Below, piece by piece: positions 9,401 through 18,059 of a stretch of 64,000 nt of DNA (position 1 is its first letter; each line of letters begins with the position of its first letter). The notes below the pieces were generated by a model that saw only the letters and a program-made list of their open reading frames with translations, ran no database searches and was not told where the DNA came from. The translations under genes were made by a program, and so were the position numbers. This DNA is from JBLNBN01 sp050260015 (GTDB lineage Bacteria; Bacteroidota; Ignavibacteria; Kapaibacteriales; UBA2268). The stretch is from assembly GCA_050260015.1 (NCBI GenBank), contig JBLNBN010000039.1, forward strand, positions 203,382 to 267,381, given 5' to 3'.

Positions 9401-9867
9401 TTTTTAACGTCGCGGTAGGATATCCACCCGCTGTTCATAAGCGCGTCTATGGCTTCTGCTTTCTTGCCTTCGCGCGATAGCTCAAGCGTCTGTTCGTTCT
9501 CTAAGTTATAGTATTTCCATTTATTGACGAAATGCAAGAAATAGCTTCTTTCGTCATCGTTCATTTTTCGGCGACTAAATTTCCTGATAGCGCTATCGAG
9601 GGCCGAATTGATCCCCTCGATCCTGCTCTCGAAAAACCTCATTTTTATGGGGCTCGTCGAATTTGCATGATGGAGCAGCACGGCCCTGTGATCAAGAACA
9701 TAGCCGCGGATGTCCCCAAGCGTAGTCATGCCGGCCATCCAGTTCTGAGAGATATTCTCTATGTCCTGCCGCATAGTCATTAACTCGGTTATAGAGTAAA
9801 CCGAAGCGGCAATCATAAACAGGATGATGAGGCCAAAAGCCGTAATTTGTTTGCTGATAAAATTCAT
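6475..9867 (-). CDS. Membrane sensor histidine kinase with 4HB-HAMP-GAF-PAS3
   Basis: A 1130-residue two-component sensor. Domains in order: transmembrane helix 1 (about 9-29); periplasmic four-helix-bundle MCP-like sensor (30-185); transmembrane helix 2 (186-206); HAMP (207-262); GAF (about 310-465); coiled coil (465-495); three PAS domains (about 495-615, 620-740, 755-885); HisKA with phospho-acceptor His907 in HDLKNPF; and a HATPase_c domain with DTGVGM and GTGLGL boxes. It lacks a receiver domain, and no response regulator gene is adjacent, so its partner is encoded elsewhere. The stacked GAF and PAS domains suggest integration of several small-molecule or redox signals; the ligands cannot be read from sequence. 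Confidence 0.93.
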   Translation of the reverse strand: MNFISKQITAFGLIILFMIAASVYSITELMTMRQDIENISQNWMAGMTTLGDIRGYVLDHRAVLLHHANSTSPIKMRFFESRIEGINSALDSAIRKFSRRKMNDDERSYFLHFVNKWKYYNLENEQTLELSREGKKAEAIDALMNSGWISYRDVKNDLEEIANINSKYAATAVEDAKTSYERGVQISILLLVLTILVSFAVAVILHKNTAAPIKRLAKQAKRIALGEDVELFNSARRDEIGALKRAFDAIIVSNRDIASHAKAIAGGDYNTVITPRSNLDSIALAIQNMTRQLRTNREDHERELYIEKNMGELQALLLGETNFVGLAEKVTYFMSEKLNINFSSVYLHNDTRTQLHLVSNYSRSGLSGKSRFYLGEGAIGRAALEPGIIEIAGLDSTVFLTNDSESKSYNSVLAPISFHRDNIGMMLLANDHPFTDIQREIIGVALSHIGVAVKSALATEKIKNLLEYSQKQSEELQVQQEELLAQKEEIERQAELYKTLANNIPGGDVYIIDKDLRYVLVEGSLFKRHGYSREMMVGQKFTNFIIPEHRDTVERLYSETFNGVADEVELDYQGVFYRLQTVPLRDSSLGVNMVMVLAQDVTELKRVQKQLEDSLQKYQVLFSVFPMGIAVYGKDGQVVESNKRAELLLGADEKAIHTLRAGDRVLKLYDMSGKELQKEDIPAYKMYHERKIVENVEMRAIRGDEEIWLSVTSAPLPLHDYSGLTVFADITDRMKATQKLNESEIALRAKTQELEAILEAIPIPLWIAHDRECHNITGSRRSYEVLRVPYGGIVTKTPEEGVAPPTFTPYSNGVELKGEELPIQLAARTGKPVYDFHEDIVFEDGEVVNLIGNSVPIFDENGEVRGAIGAFMDITELKKKEAELHDVAEKLSEINASKDKFFSIIAHDLKNPFVYLLGTTEFLEFNYEKLPQEKIKENVKEIHTASKQLFGLLDNLLQWSRAQSGRIEYNPQPINLYEIINNNIYLFRKQASAKELSITAEIDPHIFAWADYNMLMVTLRNLISNAVKFTLPGGSIDIACQANETHVEISVADTGVGMREETLEALFRIDKRQSQPGTFEEKGTGLGLILCKEFIEKNGGSISVKSLPGEGSIFTFSLLKANENDEITNI

Positions 9868-9998
9868 AAGCTTATCCTTGACCGTGTCGCCTTTAACAAC
9901 TAAATATAATATTTGGTTAAACTAAAACATTAAATTACGCATTTTTCCACATACTATCAACAATACTTTAAAGCGTAAGAAGCGCTAAATTAAAAACG

Positions 9999-11660
9999 CT
10001 AATCCGAGAGCGCGGAGTAAAATTTCGCTCCGCCGCCTATGTACGCTACTTTCTTAAAGCCTTTATTTTTGAGGAGTCGGGCGGCTTCATAGGAACGCGA
10101 GCCGCGTTCGCAAAGCATAACGAGACTATGAGAGCGATTGATAGAATCAATGCGCTCGGCAAGAGCGCCGAGCGGGATATTGAGCGATTTTAAATTAACA
10201 GGATGGATTTGAGCTTCTTTTGGCTCCCGCACGTCGATTACCTGACAATTGGAAGAGGCGGCTTCGCGGAGGCTTATGCAGCGCAGGCCGTCGTCCTCTT
10301 GATTCTCGGCCATCGCGGCGAGCATAAATAGCGGGGAGAGCGGGGCGGAATGCGGCGGAGCGTATGCGTGCTCGATCTCGAAGAGAGCGTTAAACGTCGC
10401 GCCGAATCCTAAAAGAGTCGAGAAGGAGTCAATATAGCGAGTAACCTCTCCTTCGCCGATTATCTGCAGGCCAAGGAGCTTTTTGCTGCCGCGCTCGTAG
10501 AGTAATTTTGCGGCAAGCGATTTCTTTTCAGGGTGATACTCGGGACGGTCCAGGAAGCTGCCGACTACGGTCGCGAAATCGATCCCGGCGCGCTTCGCGG
10601 CCTCTTCCGTTAAACCGGCGCTCGCCAGTATCAATTCAAAAACTTTAATTGAAGCGGCCCCGACGACCGGCGGGAATTTGCTTTCTTTTCCCGCTATGTC
10701 CCCGGCGATCGCCCGCGCCTGCTTATTGGCAAGCGAGCCCAACGGCAAATGGCATGGAGCGCCCGTGATCGCGTGCGTAAGCTCCACGCAATCGCCGGCG
10801 GCGTACACGCCGTCCAGGTTGGCTCGCATCCGCTCGTCGACTATTATGCCGCCGAGCTTTCCGACGGCTATCCCGGAGCTCTCGGCAAGGGAGACCTCGG
10901 GAGAGACGCCTACGCAAGCGAAAGCGTAACCGCAGTCGACGCTTTCGTCGCCCATGTCGATGGTCAGCTTATCCTCGGCGTTTAGGGTGATTCGCTTTAT
11001 GTTCTTTTTTAGCAGAACTTGCACGCCGTTTTTATTCAACCTCGCCTCTATTAGCCGGCTCATGTCGCCGTCGAATAAATTAGGCAAAAGCCTCCCGGCG
11101 CGTTCTATTACGACGGTTTCTATACCCCACATCGACGTGAGCGCTTCGGCGAGCTCCACCCCGATTGAGCCGCCGCCAATGATCGCGGCGCGGTCGATCG
11201 CGCCGCGCCTGGCCGCGTCGCGGAATTTTTTGGAATCGTCAGGCGAATGGAAATAGGAAATTCGTTCGGAGTCGGGCATGGGAAAAGCGGGCCGAACCGG
11301 CTTTGCGCCGGTGGCAAAGACTAATTTATCGTAATCGAGGATCGATTTGATCCCTGTCTGCAAGTCGGTGATATATACTTTTTTCTCGGAAGTGTCGATC
11401 CTTTCGGCATAAGTATTCGTAAGAGTCAGAACGCCTTTGTTCGTGAGGAAGTACTCTTCGTCGCGAAGAGTTCCGTGGGCGGTTTTGAGCAGGTCGTTGA
11501 AATCCACTTCCCCGGCCGCATAGAACGGCATGCCGCAAGTACCGAAAGAAATTATAGACTTCATTTCTATAATAGTTACTTGGCTTTCCGGCAATAAACG
11601 CTTTAGCCGCGCAGCAACCTTACAGCCGGCCGCCTGTCCGCCGATAACGACTACCTTCAT
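9999..11660 (-). CDS. CoA-disulfide reductase-like flavoenzyme with C-terminal rhodanese domain
   Basis: A 553-residue fusion. Residues 1 to about 445 form a pyridine nucleotide-disulfide oxidoreductase with an N-terminal FAD motif (VVIGGQAAG), an NAD(P)H motif (IIGGGSIGVELAE) and the single redox cysteine Cys42 in FGTCGMPFY. That cysteine marks the CoA-disulfide reductase/NADH oxidase/polysulfide reductase branch. Residues about 460-553 are a rhodanese domain with active-site Cys517 in the loop CERGSRS. Such fusions reduce CoA disulfides, persulfides or polysulfides using NAD(P)H; which substrate applies here is not resolved. It is a monocistronic cytoplasmic enzyme. The 131 nt upstream of the kinase gene, toward this gene, hold nothing recognisable. 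Confidence 0.92.
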   Translation of the reverse strand: MKVVVIGGQAAGCKVAARLKRLLPESQVTIIEMKSIISFGTCGMPFYAAGEVDFNDLLKTAHGTLRDEEYFLTNKGVLTLTNTYAERIDTSEKKVYITDLQTGIKSILDYDKLVFATGAKPVRPAFPMPDSERISYFHSPDDSKKFRDAARRGAIDRAAIIGGGSIGVELAEALTSMWGIETVVIERAGRLLPNLFDGDMSRLIEARLNKNGVQVLLKKNIKRITLNAEDKLTIDMGDESVDCGYAFACVGVSPEVSLAESSGIAVGKLGGIIVDERMRANLDGVYAAGDCVELTHAITGAPCHLPLGSLANKQARAIAGDIAGKESKFPPVVGAASIKVFELILASAGLTEEAAKRAGIDFATVVGSFLDRPEYHPEKKSLAAKLLYERGSKKLLGLQIIGEGEVTRYIDSFSTLLGFGATFNALFEIEHAYAPPHSAPLSPLFMLAAMAENQEDDGLRCISLREAASSNCQVIDVREPKEAQIHPVNLKSLNIPLGALAERIDSINRSHSLVMLCERGSRSYEAARLLKNKGFKKVAYIGGGAKFYSALSD

Positions 11661-11856
11661 CCCCCTATGACTCCCTTAATTGTAGAATACGCTCAAAAGC
11701 GAGCCCCTTATATCATTATATTAAAGATGTATTATTGCTATCTCTGATACTCAATTTACGTAAATTAAATATGCCTTCCAAAATATTTTTGATACTATTA
11801 ACTTACGCGACATAGAATCGTACGAATATAATTAACAATGCTAAATAAAATAAAAA

Positions 11857-11881
11857 AAGGCAGGTTTGTTAATCCTGCCTT
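11857..11881 (-). terminator. Intrinsic terminator of the 955-residue T9SS protein gene
   Basis: AAGGCAGG (11857-11864) pairs with CCTGCCTT (11874-11881). Read on the minus strand the hairpin is followed by a run of seven Ts and then TATTTTA. It lies about 30 nt past the stop codon at 11914. The rest of the 250-nt stretch between 11661 and 11913 is AT-rich and shows no gene. Confidence 0.85.
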
Positions 11882-11913
11882 CCAAATAAAATTAAAGTTT
11901 CTAATTTAATATT

Positions 11914-14781
11914 TTATCTTACTACGGAAATTGGCGTCATGAAAATCCCCGCGCCGCTCTCGACTATGACGTAATAGGCGCCCTGCGGAATCGAGCCGAG
12001 ATTAACTACGCGGGTCGAGAAGCCGTTCAGCGAGCCGAGATCGCTCGTGTAAACCTTTTCGCCAAGCGTATTGAGAATTGATATTCTCGTAGCGCCTTCG
12101 GCCTGGAAATCCAGACGAAGAGTTTCCGCGGCTGGGTTGGGGGATACGCGGCAAAAAGCGAGTTCGGGCCTTTCGTATATGCCCTTCGGCAGCAATTTAA
12201 GCTGAATATCCCCAGGTTGACCGGCGTCTTTAATATCAATGTATTTTATATCATAGCCTACTTTGTCGATCTTTAGAGTTTTTATATCGGGACTAATCCT
12301 GTATAAAGTAAACTTGCCTTCGCCGTCGGTCGTAGCGAAACTTTGGCGCTCCCAGTTTTCGTTGATGGGATAAATATTGGCGCCGGGTAATCGCAGCGTA
12401 TCCTCCGGAAGCTCGTCCATCCCTTTAAGTATCTGCTTTTTCTTTGTTTCATAAATATAGCCGCGCAATACGATATTGCCATATACGCCTTTTCTTTTTG
12501 GAAGCTCAATGTTAATACCCGTTATTTGGCTGTTCTCCGCCACTACAATTCGCGATGCTTCTATCCAATTATCCGCCGTTGAGCCGTCTTCTCTGTAATA
12601 AGCGGGTAGATTGTCTTCCTGGTAAAACAGAGCCGGGGTTGCAAAGGCAATGTACTTGCCCGGGGCCAAATTCCTAACTTCATAATTTCCTTTGTCATCG
12701 ATTGTTCCGTAGAAGGGCATGTATTTCCACTCCTTAAACTTATCAATCGGCTCGACGTAATAAAGAACGACTTCTGTCGTGGTTCTATACGCGCTTCCTT
12801 CATAAATAATCTTCCCTGAGACAGAGTTATTATACTTTTCATGCGTAGGAAAGACGAAGTCAATATTTTCCTGCGGCGAATTTAATTCAAAGATTTTGGC
12901 CTGATTAGGGGAAGGGCTCTGCGGGTAGTAGAGCCGGCTATAGGCATACTGGTTAGGGGTCGAATTGCTGTCGATCTCGGCGGAAACAATAAAATTATGT
13001 TTTGTAGGAGCATAAAACCCATAATAGCCGTTGGAATCCGTTTCAATCCAAGCTGAAACGCCATGCCACAAAAAAGGCGCATCTAAGAAATCCCCATCTC
13101 TGTGGTGCAAAACGATCGCAGCGTTTTTAATCGGCTTGCCGTCGTCGGCAGTTGCCCGCCCGGAGATATGATAATAATAAGGCGCAAGAGGGAGGACATT
13201 TAAATTCAATTCTTGATCCGAGCCGCACTCTATCCTTATCGGCGTAGCGTTCTTGCCTGTAACGTCGGCTTCGTACCAATACCCGTTCAAGTTATGAACG
13301 TCGCTATCCATAACGTACGCCACGGACTCGGCATAGAGATAATATGTCCCTGAATCTAGGTTTTTAAATTCCCAAACGCTATCCTCAACTTGTTGGGCGA
13401 CTTCCGAGGGCGGTATGTCAGGATACTCCGAATTAACGGGCATCTTCTTATATAACGCTAAGTCCCATATCCGGAAAACTACGTCCGGATGCACGTTTAC
13501 CGTAACTTTCAGCTTGCCAGGATTTTCGCAGTTCCCAACTTCAAAGTGAATATATTGGCTGGCGTTAAGAGAGTCGTAATATTCGTTTTCTACCGCCGTA
13601 GCGGCGATATTAAAGCCGTAATGACCAAGGGAATCGGGAGTCCATCGGAACTCGCCGGTGTTTTCGTCGATGGTCGCTCCGGCGGGCTCTGTTATTATAG
13701 AGTACTTTATCTTGAGATTGGCGTTCTTCGCCGAAGCTTTTGCTTTATAGACATATTCATTTCCTAAGACAATTCGATTCGGAGGAACTGTTGAAAAAGA
13801 GATCCTGTTATCGGTATTTGGGGGCTTAAGCTGGATGTCAAGTTGCTTTGCTTCGCCGCATGTAATGTTAAAATATCTATGCCCTTCTTCCTTATCCTTG
13901 CCGCCTGGATTATAGGTGAAGATCTGCAATTTGTAGTAGCTCGAGTCCAGTTCGGCGAACAGGTACTTGCCGTCGACGAGGTCGCATTTTTGCGAAAAAG
14001 CGCCGACGTCCAACCGGGTAGATATTAAGGCGTATCCATTGCCATATAACTTGCCGTCCTTATCGGTTACCTGCCCGGAGACGCTCGATGGTTCGGCGCA
14101 CCTCGGCACGATGACATGCCATCTCTGCTGGGCTCCTTCGTACTTTTTTACCAAATCGTGCGTCCACCCGTCTAATATAAATAAGTAACTTCCGGATTTT
14201 TTGGGGGTCCAGGAAATTTTCCCTGTGGCTTCGTCAATTGTCGCGTCGTTGGGGCCGCCTAATGTAAAATGCACCGGCAGCTTATTGGATGATTCAGCGT
14301 CGGCGTCGTACTCGTATTTTTGCCCGATCTTGCCTTTTAGCGTCGGCGTGGTTTTAAACGTTACCGGGTCCCAATATTTACCATTGAGTGTTATGAAAGA
14401 GACTTTGCTTGTCTTAACCCCGCCGTCCGTATATATCACTTTAGTATAGTAGGAGCGGGAATGCGAAAAATCTAATTTGAACGAATCCCGGTATATAACA
14501 TACTCGCCGATAATTTTCTTAGCCAGGGTATCGGCGTCGTATGTTTTGTAAAGCTTGAAATTATCGTTAATATACACCGTGCCGTCATGGCAATACACTT
14601 CAATTAGTATGTCGTTCTGAGAACCGGGTAAGAGCCATTGGAACGAAACAAGGTTACGCTTGCTGTCGAACGAAGGGGTAAATCCAAAATCGTTTTCCGC
14701 GGCCAACCCAGTTTGAAAATTAGAAAGAAAGCTTAGCGCGCTTAGAAATGCGCAAAGAAATAAGTAACGAACATTTTTCAT
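11914..14781 (-). CDS. T9SS-secreted multidomain protein A (Ig-like and carboxypeptidase-regulatory-like repeats)
   Basis: A 955-residue exported protein. It has a signal peptide (residues 1-28), then Ig-like modules of the He_PIG type recognisable by DATIDEATGKISWTP and a second ATIDENTGEFRWTP. Several carboxypeptidase regulatory-like (CarboxypepD_reg) modules follow, with the pattern 'ISGRATADDGKPIKNAAI'. A T9SS type A sorting domain forms the last ~80 residues (SPNPAAETLRL to the end). It should cross the outer membrane and be anchored or released by the sortase-like PorU step. It is a paralogue of the next gene at 15005-17878, sharing the same module order. A catalytic domain was not seen, so a structural or adhesive surface role is likely. 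The coding DNA for the sorting domain is nearly identical to that of the paralogue. Confidence 0.88.
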   Translation of the reverse strand: MKNVRYLFLCAFLSALSFLSNFQTGLAAENDFGFTPSFDSKRNLVSFQWLLPGSQNDILIEVYCHDGTVYINDNFKLYKTYDADTLAKKIIGEYVIYRDSFKLDFSHSRSYYTKVIYTDGGVKTSKVSFITLNGKYWDPVTFKTTPTLKGKIGQKYEYDADAESSNKLPVHFTLGGPNDATIDEATGKISWTPKKSGSYLFILDGWTHDLVKKYEGAQQRWHVIVPRCAEPSSVSGQVTDKDGKLYGNGYALISTRLDVGAFSQKCDLVDGKYLFAELDSSYYKLQIFTYNPGGKDKEEGHRYFNITCGEAKQLDIQLKPPNTDNRISFSTVPPNRIVLGNEYVYKAKASAKNANLKIKYSIITEPAGATIDENTGEFRWTPDSLGHYGFNIAATAVENEYYDSLNASQYIHFEVGNCENPGKLKVTVNVHPDVVFRIWDLALYKKMPVNSEYPDIPPSEVAQQVEDSVWEFKNLDSGTYYLYAESVAYVMDSDVHNLNGYWYEADVTGKNATPIRIECGSDQELNLNVLPLAPYYYHISGRATADDGKPIKNAAIVLHHRDGDFLDAPFLWHGVSAWIETDSNGYYGFYAPTKHNFIVSAEIDSNSTPNQYAYSRLYYPQSPSPNQAKIFELNSPQENIDFVFPTHEKYNNSVSGKIIYEGSAYRTTTEVVLYYVEPIDKFKEWKYMPFYGTIDDKGNYEVRNLAPGKYIAFATPALFYQEDNLPAYYREDGSTADNWIEASRIVVAENSQITGINIELPKRKGVYGNIVLRGYIYETKKKQILKGMDELPEDTLRLPGANIYPINENWERQSFATTDGEGKFTLYRISPDIKTLKIDKVGYDIKYIDIKDAGQPGDIQLKLLPKGIYERPELAFCRVSPNPAAETLRLDFQAEGATRISILNTLGEKVYTSDLGSLNGFSTRVVNLGSIPQGAYYVIVESGAGIFMTPISVVR

Positions 14782-14943
14782 AAGATCATCGCCTCATTTA
14801 TTATAAAGCCATATCTACGTCAAAAGCCAGAGTGGTTCCCGATAAACATACAAGCTAGATTAACAAAAGTTGCAGCTAAATTCAAGTAAATAGTAAAATA
14901 AAGATAAATAATACTTAATATAGGGTGCACAGATAATTAAAAA

Positions 14944-14968
14944 AGGCGGAGCCTTTCGGGCTCCGCCT
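14944..14968 (-). terminator. Intrinsic terminator of T9SS protein B gene
   Basis: AGGCGGAGCC (14944-14953) pairs with GGCTCCGCCT (14959-14968). On the minus strand it is followed by TTTTTAATTA. It sits about 36 nt beyond the stop codon at 15005. Nothing else is seen in the 223-nt gap to the next gene. Confidence 0.88.
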
Positions 14969-15004
14969 CACTCGCCTTAACATGAGGGTTTTAATACGAG
15001 TTAT

Positions 15005-17878
15005 CTATTTGATAATGATGACGGGTAGTACGGAAGCGCGCTTGCCGCTTTCGACGATTACGTAGTAGGATCCCTGCGGAATCGAGCCGAGATTAACTAC
15101 GCGGGTCGAGAAGCCGTTCAGCGAGCCGAGATCGCTCGTGTAAACCTTTTCGCCAAGCGTATTGAGAATTGATATACTCGTAGCGCCTTCGGCCTGGAAG
15201 TCCAGGCGGAGAGTTTCAGCTGCGGGGTTCGGGGAAACGGTCGCCGAAGCGAGTTCCGGCTTGTCGTTTACGCCGTTTTGCTTGCCGTGTATGTTAACTT
15301 CCGCGTTGGACTTAGCGTTGTCGTCGGAGAGCGAAATCTGAACGTTGCTTAGGACGTAGCCGACTTTATCTATGCTGAGCGTATAAGTTCCCTTGCTCAA
15401 GCCAGTGATCAGGAATCCGCCTTCGCTATCGGTTTGCGCCGCGCCGGCAACTTCGCCCTGTTCGTTAATCGCGTAAACGTTAGCTCCGGCTATCGGGTTT
15501 GCGCCCGCGTCGTCCGAGCCTTTCAGAACCTGTTTCTTTTCGTCGCCGTAGATCTTGCCGTCGATCCTGCCGACGCCTACGAGACCTTTTTTGTCTTCAA
15601 GCTTAATATTAATGTTGTTAATATCGCTGTTTTCGCCGACTACGATAAGCGTCGCATCTTCCCAGTTTTGAGTGGAGGGATAGCCTTCTTTGTAATAGCC
15701 GGGAACTGCATGCTCGCGCCTCGGGGTGAAAGCGAAGGCGATATACTTACCGGGTATCAAGTTAGTCGCTTCGTAAGAGCCGTCGGCGTTACTTCTCGTC
15801 GCGAAACCGTAGTACATCCAGTCGCTGTATTCTTCCGTCGGTTCAATGAGGTAGAGCAGCACGTAGGATTCGTCCATCGGCATGTCGTTTTCGTCGGTAA
15901 TCTTACCGGAAACGGAATTCTCAAAGTGCGGAAGTTCCGGGAGTATGAAATTGATGTCGTTGCGGTCGGCGGTCAGCTTCAGGCGCTCGGCTTCGGCCGG
16001 ATCTGTCGTTTGGTTGTAATAAATCGGCATGAAGAAGTATTGACCGCTCCAATCCATAGAATCGGGCATTATGTAAGCTACGGCCAAGTATTCGGCGCCG
16101 TCGGCGGCCCTGATCGAGTACTTGCCTTCAGCGTCGGTATAGGCCTGGTAGTAAGTATCGTAGGGATACAGCAACTTGTATACTTTATCGGCGTAAAGCT
16201 CGACGATTGCGTGCTCAATCGGGTTGCCGTCTTTATCTGTAACGCGACCGCTAACGGTATAGTAGTTAGGTTCGGGGGGAGCCGTAAGCGTCATCGTAAT
16301 GCTGCGTTGCTCGTTGCAATCAATTACTATCGGGGTAGCTTCTTCGATTGTGTACGCGTTCTCGTACCAGTGTTGGTAGTAATAATCCTTTCTACCGCCG
16401 TCGGTGTAATCATCGACCATTAAGTAGTAAGTCCCCTTGTCGACATTCTCGAATTTAACTTCGCCGTGCTTTATATCCGCGTCGGCGGCTATAACGGAGA
16501 ACGTTACTGAATCCTTCGAGTAATTGCTAAAGAGATAAGCATGGCCTGCCTGTAGCGGCTTGTCGTCCTCGAATTTTACATTTACGGTTAGCGTCGAAGG
16601 AGTTTCGCACTGGATAACGTTAACCTGCCAGCCCTGGTAATCGTTCAGCATTTCGTAGCCTTCATTCTCTTCGGCATAGGCTTGGATGACGAAGGTTTGA
16701 ACGCCGGGAATATTTGCCTGCCAGGTAACGACGCCGGTGTGCTCGTCGATCGTCGCGCCTTCGGGGCCCTGCATTATCAAGTACTTAATGTTCAGGTCAG
16801 CGTTCTGAGCCGAGGCTTCCACGTCGTAAGTATAGGTATGGTTAAGCTTTACGTGAGTTTCCGGTAGGCTCGTGATTGTTATCTTATTGCTCATATCGGG
16901 CGCTGTGACTGTAATGTCGACAGTTTTCTTTTCGTTGCATCCTACCGTAACGGGCGTTTTAATAGGTTCGCGGCCGTATTCATCCTTAATATAAACGATT
17001 ATGTAGTAATCGCCTTCGTCCACGTCCTTTAATTCGTATTTACCGTTATGGATTTCGCTTTGCGAATAGGGCATTGAATAGCCCATAGAATCCGTTTCAG
17101 CAACCAGCTCGACGAAGCCGTACTCGAGGAGGTTTCCGTTTTGATCTTTAATAGTCCCGGTAATTGTGGCGAGTTTTTCGCATTTTTGCACCGTAACTAC
17201 CCAGAATTGGTAATTTGCATTTAAGCCTTGCCCGTCGTCGACGGTGTTAGCCATTACTTGTATGTGGAATTTCCCGTAATGTTGAGGCGTCCATGTGATT
17301 TTCCCTGTGTGCTCGTCGATCGCGGCGCCATCGGGGCCGTATATCAACGAATAGGAGATTTCCTTCCCGCTTTCGGCTTCCGCGTTGACGTCGTAAATAT
17401 ATTCGACGCCGAGTTTAGCCGTTAAAGGCGGTTCGGTCGTAAATTGGATCTTGTCGTAGTCGGGCTCAACCCAGCGATCCAAAAAGTTGAGAGGCGTATT
17501 TTTAACCGATCCGTCGGCGTAGGTCGCTTTTATATAAAGCGTAGCGGGCACGCTGTCGTTGTATGCAATCGCGTCGGCATAAATTGTGACCTGCTTTCCT
17601 TCGTACTCCGTCGTCATAGACGAGTCGGGGGTAAGCTCGGAGTAGAGCGTTAAGTCTGAGTAGCTTTTCGTGAGGTCGTTAAATTGGTAGAGTTCGAATT
17701 TCACCGGTTGCGTTTCGCCGGTTACCATCCATTCGAGATACAACATATGCCCGAATTCGTCGTAGGAAGAGCGCATTTGAAAACCTTCTTCTCCGTCCGC
17801 TTTCATTTGCGAGGCCGAGAGAATCCCTATGAGAGCGAGTAGCGCGGCTCGAAGCCAATAGGCGCGTTTCGATTTCAT
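15005..17878 (-). CDS. T9SS-secreted multidomain protein B, paralogue of protein A
   Basis: A 957-residue exported protein. I chose the ATG at 17878 because AAGGAGAC lies just upstream and the product begins with a signal peptide (MKSKRAYW, hydrophobic core, cleavage near QMKA). An in-frame extension to 17968 would add 30 residues before it. Modules match protein A: Ig-like He_PIG units (for example GAAIDEHTGKITWTP and GATIDEHTGVVTWQA) alternate with carboxypeptidase regulatory-like units such as VSGRVTDKDGNPIEHAIV, ending in a T9SS type A sorting domain. Overall the two proteins are clearly related but well diverged, except at the C-terminus. Likely surface-exposed; no enzyme motif seen. Confidence 0.88.
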   Translation of the reverse strand: MKSKRAYWLRAALLALIGILSASQMKADGEEGFQMRSSYDEFGHMLYLEWMVTGETQPVKFELYQFNDLTKSYSDLTLYSELTPDSSMTTEYEGKQVTIYADAIAYNDSVPATLYIKATYADGSVKNTPLNFLDRWVEPDYDKIQFTTEPPLTAKLGVEYIYDVNAEAESGKEISYSLIYGPDGAAIDEHTGKITWTPQHYGKFHIQVMANTVDDGQGLNANYQFWVVTVQKCEKLATITGTIKDQNGNLLEYGFVELVAETDSMGYSMPYSQSEIHNGKYELKDVDEGDYYIIVYIKDEYGREPIKTPVTVGCNEKKTVDITVTAPDMSNKITITSLPETHVKLNHTYTYDVEASAQNADLNIKYLIMQGPEGATIDEHTGVVTWQANIPGVQTFVIQAYAEENEGYEMLNDYQGWQVNVIQCETPSTLTVNVKFEDDKPLQAGHAYLFSNYSKDSVTFSVIAADADIKHGEVKFENVDKGTYYLMVDDYTDGGRKDYYYQHWYENAYTIEEATPIVIDCNEQRSITMTLTAPPEPNYYTVSGRVTDKDGNPIEHAIVELYADKVYKLLYPYDTYYQAYTDAEGKYSIRAADGAEYLAVAYIMPDSMDWSGQYFFMPIYYNQTTDPAEAERLKLTADRNDINFILPELPHFENSVSGKITDENDMPMDESYVLLYLIEPTEEYSDWMYYGFATRSNADGSYEATNLIPGKYIAFAFTPRREHAVPGYYKEGYPSTQNWEDATLIVVGENSDINNINIKLEDKKGLVGVGRIDGKIYGDEKKQVLKGSDDAGANPIAGANVYAINEQGEVAGAAQTDSEGGFLITGLSKGTYTLSIDKVGYVLSNVQISLSDDNAKSNAEVNIHGKQNGVNDKPELASATVSPNPAAETLRLDFQAEGATSISILNTLGEKVYTSDLGSLNGFSTRVVNLGSIPQGSYYVIVESGKRASVLPVIIIK

Positions 17879-17995
17879 ATTTTGTCTCCTTATTGTAATA
17901 AAAATTGTGATACTATTGATTTCTTGAATTCGATACGAAATTTCGTCTTCAATGGGAATAACACGCAAGGTTCATTTCGGTTGCAAAAAATATAT

Positions 17996-18016
17996 GGGAA
18001 AATTTCCCTATATTTG
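17996..18016 (+). promoter_or_regulatory. Perfect -7 box next to a palindrome, upstream of the subtilase gene
   Basis: TATATTTG (18009-18016) matches the Bacteroidota -7 consensus TAnnTTTG. Directly upstream, GGGAAAATTTCCC (17996-18008) is an odd-length perfect palindrome that would fall in the promoter spacer, a natural operator position. No good -33 TTTG is found 19 nt upstream, so the promoter may depend on an activator. The subtilase ATG is at 18060. Confidence 0.35.
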
Positions 18017-18059
18017 TTTTCCATGCGCTTTTACAATTAATTGAAAAGAATTTACAGCG

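Noticed and set aside
15434..16423. A 329-codon plus-strand open frame
   Set aside because: It lies entirely antisense inside the T9SS protein B gene, whose product has a signal peptide, repeats and sorting domain; the antisense translation has no recognisable features.
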